Program-made: the position numbers and the translations under genes
The notes under the pieces: model-generated
Database searches by the model: none
What the model was told of the DNA's origin: nothing
What the model saw: the letters and a program-made list of their open reading frames with translations, nothing else
NCBI GenBank assembly: GCA_934045905.1
Contig: OW203770.1
Location: forward strand, 6,448,001 to 6,512,000
Reading direction: 5' to 3'
DNA: 64,000 nucleotides
Source: Leuctra nigra
Lineage: Eukaryota > Arthropoda > Insecta > Plecoptera > Leuctridae
Shown: one piece after another, positions 11,321 through 20,292 of the stretch
Layout of the letters: every line of letters begins with the position of its first letter
Position numbering within the stretch: position 1 is the stretch's first letter

Positions 11321-11949
11321 GATGGCTGTATATCACGTGACTTTTTAACCAAAAAGCTACACATTTTCTTTTGGAAGGGTTTAGTTTAGCAAAGACTTCT
11401 CCCTCATCAGATAAGTTAGGACACATCTGTTGGAACATATCTATGCAGAAAAGATCTGCGAAAATAACATATTAGATGATTTAACTTCCTTGCACCTAAA
11501 AATTCTCAAATGAAGACCTGAAGTTTAAGGAAATTCTACGAGTTGCCAAGAACAGCAAACATTACTCTAATAAAAAGGCATATATGCATCACAAACCTGA
11601 CGCAATGTCAGAATATATAACATGCGCTCTTTCTTCCTCTTTCCAACGAAATGTTGAGGTATTAATTATATCCACTATTATGAATGTAATGTTTAAACGA
11701 ACAGAACTTGGTTTTGACAGTCTTCACACGCGTATGTATATACACGATATTTGTATTGTTTTTATTATTAAAATCACTGCAAAATTAAATAATATTGACT
11801 GCAAATATTGATAAGCTCCAGTATGCAGTGAATTTCCTTCATAAATCACCTTGGAATACTCAACAAGAACGATGTAAGGTATGTACTCATAGGTAACTAT
11901 TTCTTTTGATCGGATGTAGAGAAATAAAGTCACGTGATATACAGCCACC
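11321..11949. mobile_element. TTAA-flanked inverted-repeat element
   Basis: TTAA (11,317-11,320) and TTAA (11,950-11,953) enclose inverted ends GATGGCTGTATATCACGTGA and TCACGTGATATACAGCCACC. The insert of about 630 bp holds only short chance frames. TTAA duplication with inverted ends suggests a non-autonomous piggyBac-type element. Confidence 0.55.
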
Positions 11950-12087
11950 TTAAAGTACCTATTTCCATCAAAAGTCCTTGTTAAATAGAAAATTATGAAG
12001 AGCTTCAAATTTTCCTCAAAAATGCCTCAAGCAATACCATTTGCAAATACGAAAAGAAAAACATATTGTGTCACGGGATTAATTTAA

Positions 12088-13718
12088 GGTGGCTGGATCT
12101 ATCGAGATCATAGTCTCAGATCTTCATAATTTTGTGTGTACTTATTGATAACCATGCCATACACAATCCCTGAAAAAATTAAACACTTCTCGTGTCTAGT
12201 TTCTGAGATAATTTGAGTTTTCTCCCCCATGTTATCTTATGGCAGCCAAGTAAAATCGTGTCATTTTTAAGCTAAAATGGAGTTCTAATCTTTTTGTACC
12301 GTTAGATTTTAACAAAAAACTTTTTTTCTGGTAGACATATGGACATACTATCAGGCGCGTAGGAATAGGGGGGGAAAGGGGGGACCGGACCCCCCCCTGT
12401 CTGGAGCGTGACCCCCCCTGCCAGAGATCCTGACCCCCCCTGCTAGAGACTCTGACCCCCCCTGCTAGAGATCCTGAACACATTCAGATATTCACAAATG
12501 TTGATTAAGTGTTGCACAGAATGCACAGATTTGCTCCATTATGAGGTTGAATTCTCAAAATTTTCTCAAGATTTGCAAAACTAATTGAACAGAGGTATTA
12601 TCCAATGAGACAACTCATTTACTCATTAATGTCCAACATGATCATGATCATGAATCAAATTAAATAATTACACGTTAAACTAGTAGATTCCAAAACACAT
12701 ACAGATTTTTCTTATTGATTGCTTATTGCTGTTGCTCTTGCAACCTTTTTTCAAAGGTCGATACCAAAATCAATTCATAATCGATTCTCTTTCACTAGAA
12801 TTCAAGTATTTCCCTGCGGGGCCATTTAGGATTTTGTCAAATAACAAAATTTTATTTTGTCTCTTGTATCCCCAAGAATATTGCATAGGACACACATTTT
12901 AAATTTCTTTAAAAAAGATGCCAAAAAAGCTTCGAATTCGATTCTTTTTTGTATCAAGGTGTAAAAAAATGCCCTGCGGGGCCATTGGGAATTCTATAAA
13001 AACAAGTTTTCTTAAGTTCCCACAGAATATTGCATATCACACATTTTACATTTCTGTGAAAAGAATAGCTTAAAATTCGATTATTTTGTATCAAAAATTC
13101 AAAAAAGGCCCTGCGGGGCTAACTGGGGGGTGAGTCCCCCAGACCCCTTGTAGCAGTGAACTACTTTTTCCTGACATCCATCGATCCCCTATAATTTTGA
13201 CCCCCCCCCCCCCCTGTCAAAATAAAGTTCCTACGCACCTGCATACTATTAGGAAAAAAAATTGAAAACAATACCAACGTGTGCTATTTTAAAAGTTATT
13301 AACCAAATTCGAAATGATTTCCCTCTACCTCCCATGTTAAGTGGCGCGATCACTCGATGTCTTTTGAGAATTATCAAAACCTTAGCATGGGAGGTATAGG
13401 AAATCATTTCGAATTTAGTTAATAACTTTTAAAATAGCACACGTTGGTATTGTTTTCAATTTTTTCCCTGGTAGTATGTCCATATGTCTACCAGAAAAAA
13501 GTTAATCTAACGGTACAAAAAGATTAGAACTCCATTTTAGCTTAAAAATGACACGATTTTACTTGGCTGCCATAAGATAACATGGGGGAGAAAACTCAAA
13601 TTGTCTCAGAAACTAGACACGAGAAGTGTTTACATTTTTTCAGGGATTGTGTATGGCATGGTTATCAATAAGTACACACAAAATTATGAAGATCTGAGAC
13701 TATGACCTCGATCGATCC
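12088..13718. mobile_element. Large fold-back element, TTAA-flanked, split by a MITE
   Basis: The left arm (about 12,088-12,351 plus 13,242-13,345) and right arm (about 13,375-13,718) are long near-perfect inverted complements around a short centre at about 13,346-13,374. TTAA occurs at both ends. The left arm is interrupted by a hAT-like MITE while the right arm keeps the uninterrupted sequence. It shares the GGTGGCTG end with the neighbour at 11,321. Confidence 0.75.
12352..13241. mobile_element. hAT-like MITE, copy 2
   Basis: Inverted ends CAGGCGCGTAGGAA and GTTCCTACGCACCTG are flanked by an exact 8-bp duplication CATACTAT (12,344-12,351 and 13,242-13,249). The interior has poly-C blocks, a short tandem repeat of the form GACCCCCCCTGCTAGAGA, and three GCCCTGCGGGGC-type blocks. 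Same family as 825-1550 and 45,552-46,262. Confidence 0.85.
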
Positions 13719-13724
13719 TTAAGA

Positions 13725-14770
13725 GCTTAAAAGGAAATCTTGAAATTTCCCATAAGATAACATGGTGAAGCTTCAAAATTACACTTATATCTTCTGTAGA
13801 AATCGTAATATAAACTACAAAGTAAAAATATTGATTTCATTTTAAAGGCCGATTTTTTTCAATATTTTAGCCGTTTAAAAATGTGGGGGTACGGGATTTA
13901 ATAAATAGATAGGTATAGGGCACTAGCCAAACTATCTCCCGCTAGGGTGCTGCCATAGGTTTTGTGACAAGTGTGAAGTAAGCTGTTCGTGCCACTCAAA
14001 ATTAAAACTCGCGAAACTTTATTTTGACATGCGTAAGAAGATGAACTCACTGTTTAGATACATAGATTTTTTACTCTAGTATAATTAAATGTGTAAAAAT
14101 AAGAAGATAGTGCAATATCTAAAGCAAATTCTATTTCAATCTGAAGCGACACCCTCTCAATTGTTTTAATTGGAAGTTACAAAATTCCATTAAGCAGTGA
14201 GTCAGTTCAAGAGAGCACTGGAAACAAAAATAATTCTGTGAGCTGTCATTATATGATCAAAATATCATTATTACACTATCATTTCTAATAATTATCCACT
14301 ATTTCGTTAAATAACCAAATATCAACATTAATTATTATAATATAACATAAAAATACGGACTGTGGGGTAAGAAATGCGTTGATTTGAAAAGCACAGCCTC
14401 GACGCTAGCGCCAAAGTGGCCGATCCCGTCGTCCTAGCTTGGCATCGCCCCATTCAAGAATAATACCCTAATTTAGCCAGTTTCTACTAAAAACTGCTTA
14501 AAATCATATCAAGTACTTAATTCGTACTGCATGAAATTAATTAAAATATTTGTTAATTATTTATAAAATATCGTATTTCTACGAAGTAATCTTATGATAT
14601 TCATCAACAATGCAAAATATAGTTGTAAAATATTTATTTTATTGATTTGTAATTTAATTTGTGAGTCACTGACTTGAATTGCGTGGACTATCGGTGGTAC
14701 TACTTTAATATCCTATTTCATGCTTTACAAAATGAGGGAGACCTTATAGATGTTACACCCCTTCCCAAGC
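13725..14770. other. AT-rich stretch, no gene seen
   Basis: Lies just 3' of the last enkurin exon found. I looked here for the C-terminal enkurin exon on the minus strand and did not find one. A brief GC-richer patch near 14,396-14,456 has no recognisable coding or RNA content. Confidence 0.3.
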
Positions 14771-14777
14771 AAGTTAC

Positions 14778-14953
14778 CTTGCCCAGTGTGAAGTGTGGCA
14801 CTAATCCTGAACGCTTGAGCAGATGACGATCACCCACTCTAGTGACCGCCACCGACATCTCTGGCTCCTTCGGCTGCGTTCGGACAACCTTCACAACGTT
14901 CGAGTGACGGAAGTCGATGGTGGGTCGATCCCTAGGCGGCGGCTTGGTGGGGG
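14778..14953 (-). CDS. ENKUR: Enkurin, coding exon 3
   Basis: The exon reads APTKPPPRDRP, then DFRHSNVVKVV, a Lys/Pro-rich step, and RVGDRHLLKRSGLVPHF. This matches the enkurin region in which a proline-rich SH3-binding stretch is followed by ...TGDKHDLEPSGLVPKY. The 5' boundary is set at an AG preceded by a C-rich tract and continues codon phase 1 from exon 2; two AGs further upstream (around 14,990) are also in frame and would add up to about 17 residues. The donor is AAG|GTAACT (phase 0). Codon use is GC-rich against AT-rich introns. Confidence 0.85.
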
Positions 14954-15924
14954 CTGGCAAGGGGGGGTGACGATGACTGGCCAGGCATCGAGGACCTTCT
15001 ATCAAATCAAATCACAAATCACTCTTGATTTGAAATAATTAATTACACATACCATGAACTAACACATATGTAGGAAGCGCTTTTTTGACATTTAACAAAA
15101 TGGATTTAATGCTAAAAATCAATTTCTTAGAACTTATCAACAAACTTGAATAGGTATTTCGTCCAGTTTCATTACACTTCAGGTAAATGACATTTTCAAT
15201 AAAAAGTATTTGACATGTTTTTAGTAATTTTTGTCTGTTTATTTGTTGAGTGATTAAAATTTGTTATGTTTTGTTGAATTAATTAAATTTTACAAAAATT
15301 AATAAACATGATTTAAAAATAGTTTTATCTCTACTTAAATTCGTATAAAAAATACTAAATAGGCACCTACCTTGCTTTAACTATCTATATGTCAAATTGA
15401 AAACAACATTATAATAAAGGAATTTCGAATTAAAAACGTTTTTGGCTCAAGAATCGGTGAACTCACCAACAACTGGTCTTGCTGGTGTAATACGAGTGTA
15501 TTTCTTGAGGAACTCCGTCGGTTTGTCCACGGGAACTTCCGCTAGTCCGAATGTCTTGTGTTCAAACTTATCCGCTTTCTCCGCTTCCTTCACCAGAGGC
15601 CGATACTTGGAAGTGTATCTTAACAGAGTATTGATGTGAGAGTAGAGAAAGCACAGAATCATTGACAGATCTTAATTTTTAAAAATCTGTTCATTTAAAA
15701 AAATAAATTGAACATTTACATAATTCATACCTACTTCTCCCTAAGAGAAAAAAAAAAATTGGAAAATAGAAATTGGAATCCCATGTGATAGGATTTTTTT
15801 TTTATAAATATAAGTCGTTTTCAGGAATGGAAACTTACTTCTCTGGTTTTTCCTCCTCAGGTTGAGGTTTCTTCTTTAAATCATATATACTCTCGGAGTG
15901 ATCTTTATTGCGAATCACGGACAT
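14778..15924 (-). CDS. ENKUR: Enkurin (partial gene, exons 1-3)
   Basis: Three exons join in consistent phases (15,839-15,924; 15,467-15,618; 14,778-14,953) to give 138 residues from the ATG. They follow the enkurin order: an IYDL motif near the start, a SKYRPLVK segment, a TFGLAEVPVDKPTEFLKKYTR segment, a Pro-rich linker, and GDRHLLKRSGLVPHF. Enkurin is a microtubule-inner and calmodulin-binding adaptor of motile cilia and sperm flagella, originally found as a TRPC-channel partner. In insects it is expected in sperm tails or mechanosensory cilia. The C-terminal coiled-coil/IQ part is missing and would lie to the left; it was not found in 1-14,770. The gene points away from the helicase gene, 3.1 kb downstream of its stop, on the same strand. 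An X-box lies 83 bp upstream. Confidence 0.87.
15467..15618 (-). CDS. ENKUR: Enkurin, coding exon 2
   Basis: Reads YTSKYRPLVKEAEK, then HKTFGLAEVPVDKPTEF and LKKYTR. This is the most diagnostic enkurin block (SKFRPTVK ... KTMGPAKVEVPSPKDFLKKHSR type in other animals). Acceptor TTAAG|A completes a Lys codon from exon 1. Donor GTTGTTG|GTGAGT leaves one base for exon 3. Confidence 0.88.
15839..15924 (-). CDS. ENKUR: Enkurin, coding exon 1 with start codon
   Basis: ATG at 15,924 starts MSVIRNKDHSESIYDLKKK and continues PQPEEEKPE to the donor GAGAA|GTAAGT. The ESIYDL motif matches the conserved start of enkurin (ECIYNL in vertebrates). The exon is too short to show as a long frame; it was identified by its phase match to exon 2 and by the motif. 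Confidence 0.83.
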
Positions 15925-16006
15925 ATTAATTAAAACTGTTACATCTATTTAATACCTAATGCAATTGACATTGTAACTCTTCTACCAAACAAATACATTA
16001 ATAAGT

Positions 16007-16020
16007 GTTGCTATGGCAAC
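16007..16020. promoter_or_regulatory. X-box (RFX binding site) upstream of enkurin
   Basis: GTTGCTATGGCAAC fits the RFX X-box consensus RYYNYY-N(1-3)-RRNRAC with a 2-base spacer and is a perfect inverted repeat around the central TATG. It lies 83 bp before the enkurin ATG, inside the usual 50-200 bp window for ciliary genes in animals. RFX control of enkurin is inferred. X-box-like palindromes also occur in repeats in this window (3357, 40,112, 40,269), so similarity alone is not proof. Confidence 0.65.
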
Positions 16021-16458
16021 CAATGCTGTATGTCTGCAGAGGAGGGTGAAGGAAGGAAATAATCAATGATGAAGTGAATTGGGGGAGAAGGGGAAGATTA
16101 TTGATGTATTCAGATAGTTTTGTACAATTATCTTTATTCAATTCGTTGTAATATTTTTCATATAAAAATTATAATTTGACTCTTGAGCAAATATTTCAAT
16201 GTTTTATTAAATTTATAGTAAGCTATTATCACATTATCAAAAATAAATTTGATGATTTTATTAAAGTCATGAACCAAATGTGTATTTAGAATATTATAAT
16301 TACATTTCATTTTAAATTTTCCTAAAGAAAAAGCCAGCTTTTCAAAATATATCATCTCTTAGGTATTACTTACTAAATTGTCCCTACCTCATTAATTAAT
16401 ATCGGGACTGATAAACCAGACTCTGTTCTACATTATTACTTATGTAGATAGGTAGGTA

Positions 16459-16616
16459 GGTACAGTATTGGAAATGTGTCTCGATCATCCCTACGCTTAT
16501 ACGAGATCGTGAAGTGGTATACCAGCACATCCCGCCATACAACGGAGCGCTGGTATACCACTTCACGATCTCGTTTAAGCGTAGGGATGATCGAGACACA
16601 TTTCCAATACTGTACC
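16459..16616. repeat. Near-perfect palindrome 1
   Basis: GGTACAGTATTGGAAATGTG at the left end is mirrored by its complement at the right end, with arms of about 67 bp around a short centre near 16,530. The structure is a fold-back MITE with no coding content. Confidence 0.7.
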
Positions 16617-16628
16617 TAGGTAAAAATC

Positions 16629-17020
16629 TTAAGAGGCAAACGGAAGCAAGCGGGAATCGCACGGTTCGTCAGAGCGTTTTTTTGAAATTTTGTCTTCCCA
16701 CTAAATAATTTAAAAAAATCAGATAGTAACGACCCATTACAGCATAATATACTAAATAATGCCACAAACTGCAGTACTTTATGACCTCTGGTGCGACCTC
16801 AAAGTGTTAAATACGATTATTTTACTAAAAATATCGTATTTAACACTTTGAGGTCGCACCAGAGATCATAATGAACTCCGGTTTGCGGCATTATTTAGTA
16901 TATTATGCTGTAATGGGTCGTTACTATCTGATTTTTTAAAATTATTCAGTGGGAAGACAAAATTTCAAAAACCGCTCTGACGAACCGTGCGATTCCCGCT
17001 CGCTTCCGTTTGCCTCTTAA
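16629..17020. repeat. Near-perfect palindrome 2, 190-bp arms
   Basis: TTAAGAGGCAAACGGAAGC at the left is mirrored at 17,003-17,020. Arms of about 190 bp meet almost without a loop near 16,825. It abuts palindrome 1. No transposase is visible, and target duplications are unclear. Confidence 0.72.
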
Positions 17021-17339
17021 ATGCAAATACCTACAGCAATGATATTGTAGGTAGGTAATTAATTCATGTAAGGAACCTACTTAGACTACCAGCATTTTTA
17101 TAAAGATGTAGATTCACAATGTCCACACAAAAAGTTCCACACATTGAAAATGTATGCTTTTTCGCAACTCACTTAAACTTTACCAGGGTTGTCGGGTAAT
17201 CCCACTTGGGTTAAGTTTATTTGCAGTTACATGGACATTTGAATCATCAAACTTCAAAGCTATAGGTACAATGAATATTACAAGAAATTGAGACTATTTG
17301 TATGCATTACATGCCAATCCTACAGATAGTTGGTAGGTA

Positions 17340-17501
17340 CAGTCATGGAAATATATCCGGTAAACGCTCCTTTCACCCCCCCCCCCCCCCCCCCCCACAT
17401 TCAAACAACTTTGCCAGTGTTACGGGTCAGGGGGGAGGAGCCTTAACTAACTGAAATGCATGGGAAGGGAGGAGCGTTCACCGAATATATTTCCATGACT
17501 G
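17340..17501. mobile_element. Small TA-flanked MITE with poly-C
   Basis: Inverted ends CAGTCATGGAAATATATCCGGT and ACCGAATATATTTCCATGACTG lie within a TA on each side. The interior has a long C run. TA duplication with CAGTCATGG-type ends suggests a Tc1/mariner-derived MITE. Confidence 0.6.
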
Positions 17502-17827
17502 TACTTGAAACAATTAGGAAATAGGTGTCAATAATATTAGTACGCATGTTCTCACATGATTGCCAAGCCAGATTATAGTAGGTACACTTGGCACAACAAA
17601 AATTGATTGATCAATAAATCTGATTGACTGAAAAATGTTAGATAGCACCATCAGAAGTCATTGCAAGCGATCTCCTTGTCTCACTCTAGTAGGTGACTTC
17701 ACATTTCAATGATAATAACAAGCATTGAATGATATGGGACCTGACCAGCAGTCATTCAAATTTCTACATACATCTTTGAGCAGTAGGTAATTACAGAATA
17801 TTTGTAGGTATATGAATCTATCATCGG

Positions 17828-18579
17828 TAGAGATCCGATTATATGGTTTTAAAACCTTCAAAATTTCGTTTTTGGAATTGGAAATTTCGCGTTTTGTGGT
17901 TTTAAGAATTGTCAATTTTGCGTTTTATGTTTTTAAAAAATATAGATAAACTTCAGATAATGAGTTTTAGAATTTTAATTGAAGAATAATGAAAATGGAA
18001 CAGTGTACCTATACAAGTGCTGGGACTTTCATAATATTGTCACCATTTATTATTCTTCTATTCAAATGTATAGAATGTCAAAAATAAAATTATTATAAGC
18101 TGTTTTATGATGTTTGTTTATGTATTTTATTAACTGTAAAAGACATTATGTCAACTTTAAATTTTCACGTGATAATTCGAGGTCACTGCCCCTCTTACTA
18201 AGTAACCCCAAGTAGTTTTCTGCAATGTCAGAGCTCTTCTGGCATTTACGCGAATAGGGGAGGGTCACTGACTGATTTTAGAAGTAAAATGGTTGAATAT
18301 TGGGGTTTACCTTGGTGATCATGAGAAAAATTAGAAAAGCAACTGCGAAATGTACAAAATAACAGGAAATAAATTCAATTTGGTGATATTTCGCGGTATA
18401 TTTCGCGATTTAGTCAGTTTGGTGGTGTTTAGCGGTGTTAAGGGTAAATTTCGCGTTTTGTCGCGATTAGATTCCAGTGTTTTTGGGTCAGAAACATATG
18501 GAAACGCATTTATATATAGAAATATGAGTCATTTACAACACTTCGAAAATTTCGCGATCACCATAAAATCGGATCACTA
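17828..18579. mobile_element. hAT-like non-autonomous element (TAGNG ends)
   Basis: Ends TAGAGATCCGATT and AATCGGATCACTA are inverted and match the hAT terminal consensus YARNG. An exact 8-bp duplication ATCATCGG flanks it (17,820-17,827 and 18,580-18,587). The interior repeats TTTCGCG-type words but holds no transposase. Confidence 0.75.
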
Positions 18580-18587
18580 ATCATCGG

Positions 18588-18675
18588 TGACAGGCTAAGT
18601 TGAACCTGCGCTAGCATGGGCCGGCCTTTACCTGGCAATGGTAACAGGGTTTAACTTAGCCTGTCCCCGACCTTA
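18588..18675. repeat. Imperfect hairpin repeat
   Basis: GACAGGCTAAGTTGAACC at 18,591 is mirrored by GGGTTTAACTTAGCCTGTC at 18,653. The intervening sequence also partly self-pairs. The function is unknown; it resembles a very short MITE. Confidence 0.5.
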
Positions 18676-19046
18676 GAATACACACCAATAAGAGTATTAC
18701 TAATAGTAAAACACTTATCCACACTATATACTTTTCAGTATGAAAACAATGTTGATAGTAAGTACGTACTTGGAGTAGGTACTAGAAAAAAAAAATTTGT
18801 TTCAAATATTTTTCATAAGAGTTGGCACAACTGTATTTTGAAAGTAATTTTCACTTTTCATACTATTCCATCTAATTCAAATAGCAAAGAAAATACCAAT
18901 TCAAATTCACAGAATTTAATTACACACTAGGCAACTTAATAACATAATATTATATATAACATAGATAATTATATAATATTCAGGTTATCTTAGGTTTAAA
19001 GAGAAAACAACTTAACAAAAGTATCAACTTCCTGTGAGACAACTAT

Positions 19047-20292
19047 TCAATGTCTCTTGAAAAGACTGTTGGCCATCATGTTCCGCTTCATCACTTTCCC
19101 AGCTTCGGGGTTCATGAGCCACGTGGGCATCTTCCTCTTCTTCACACCTCCTTGACTACCCTGACTGTCTTGACTACCTCGACTCTCCTGACTCTTCTGA
19201 CTCCCCATCACACTCGCATCATTGATCATGTCTTGGTCCACAGACTCTAGCTCACAGAGAGCTTGGTCATCGATGTTGAAGTCGTCGTCATTGCCCCAGT
19301 CGGAAGGTTGAGACGCTGATTTTCTAGGCGACAACTTCTCGATGTCGATGCTTTGAAATAGGTCATCGTCACCCCAATGGACTTCACTAGTTATTGGCCG
19401 ATTCAAATCTGTATCCATCTTAGGCTCAATTGAATCACTGCTTTGTATCTCCATAATTCCAGAGTCATTCCAATCTAGAATAGCCACTTCGGCTTCCTTA
19501 GAGGTCAGAAGTTCGTTAACTCTCAACTCTTTTGTTGCTTGAATCCCACTAAGAACGGTTTCCTGTGAATTCTCCTTGACTTTGTCACTTTGAGATGCAC
19601 CAACTGAGCTGGATTTAAGGATTGGTATTTGGTGACAAACGTTGTTCATATCCCTTGTTGCATTTACGACGGTCTCTTGTGAATCGTTCATCGTTATTTC
19701 CATCTTAATGTTCATCTTCCAGCTTTGAGCTGAGCCCACTGCACTGGATTTTAATGCTGGCATTTGGAGAAATAAGGTGTTCAAATCCCGTGTTGGATTT
19801 ATGATTGTCTCTTGTGAAATTCCCTTCGTAGTCTCTTGAATTTGAGGCAAGACATCGGTTTTAGATTTTAATGGAGGAGTTTGGACATTCACCAAGTTCA
19901 GATCACTGGTCGCATTCATTATTGCTTCTTTCATCTTTACTTCATGACAGGTCGAGAGCTTCTTTTCGGGACTTGAAGTGAGAAATTCTCGGATTCCTCT
20001 TTGCCTGCTGTTCTTCAGAGAAGAAGTGCTCGGTATCCTTTCTTTTAATTTCCGTTGATATGATCTCTTCCTACCAACCCTACTGCTTGCTGCTGCTTCT
20101 ACTGTCTCTTGCTCCTTGGCCAACTCGGGCTGCAAATAATCAAACATCACAACGCCTGAAGAGATTTGTGGGTGATTTTGCAGTACTTCACTTTGGTGAT
20201 GATGGAATGGAGCAGGACTTCGGTTAGGATCACATTGATATTGGTCAATGCTCTTTGAAGTGTAAAAATACATTTCATCCTCACTCATTTGG
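19047..20292 (-). CDS. WRN: WRN exon 14: SQ-rich tail, NLS and stop
   Basis: 414 codons plus TGA at 19,047-19,049. The region is low in hydrophobic order and holds three related repeats of about 45 aa built on SQET, N-x-T-R-D-L/M-N and P-x-LKS. It has many SQ pairs (SQET three times, then [20 protein letters not shown] near the end), two acidic-aromatic motifs ([14 protein letters not shown] and [13 protein letters not shown]), and VKKRK followed by a basic C-terminus. SQ clusters are typical ATM/ATR targets; acidic-aromatic motifs can bind RPA. Both roles are inferred. An ATTAAA lies on the minus strand about 130 bp past the stop (18,915-18,920). The 5' boundary depends on the proposed short intron. 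Confidence 0.8.

Noticed and set aside
18350..18580. 76-codon plus frame in the TTTCGCG-rich region
   Set aside because: It lies inside the hAT-like element and merely translates its internal repeated words.
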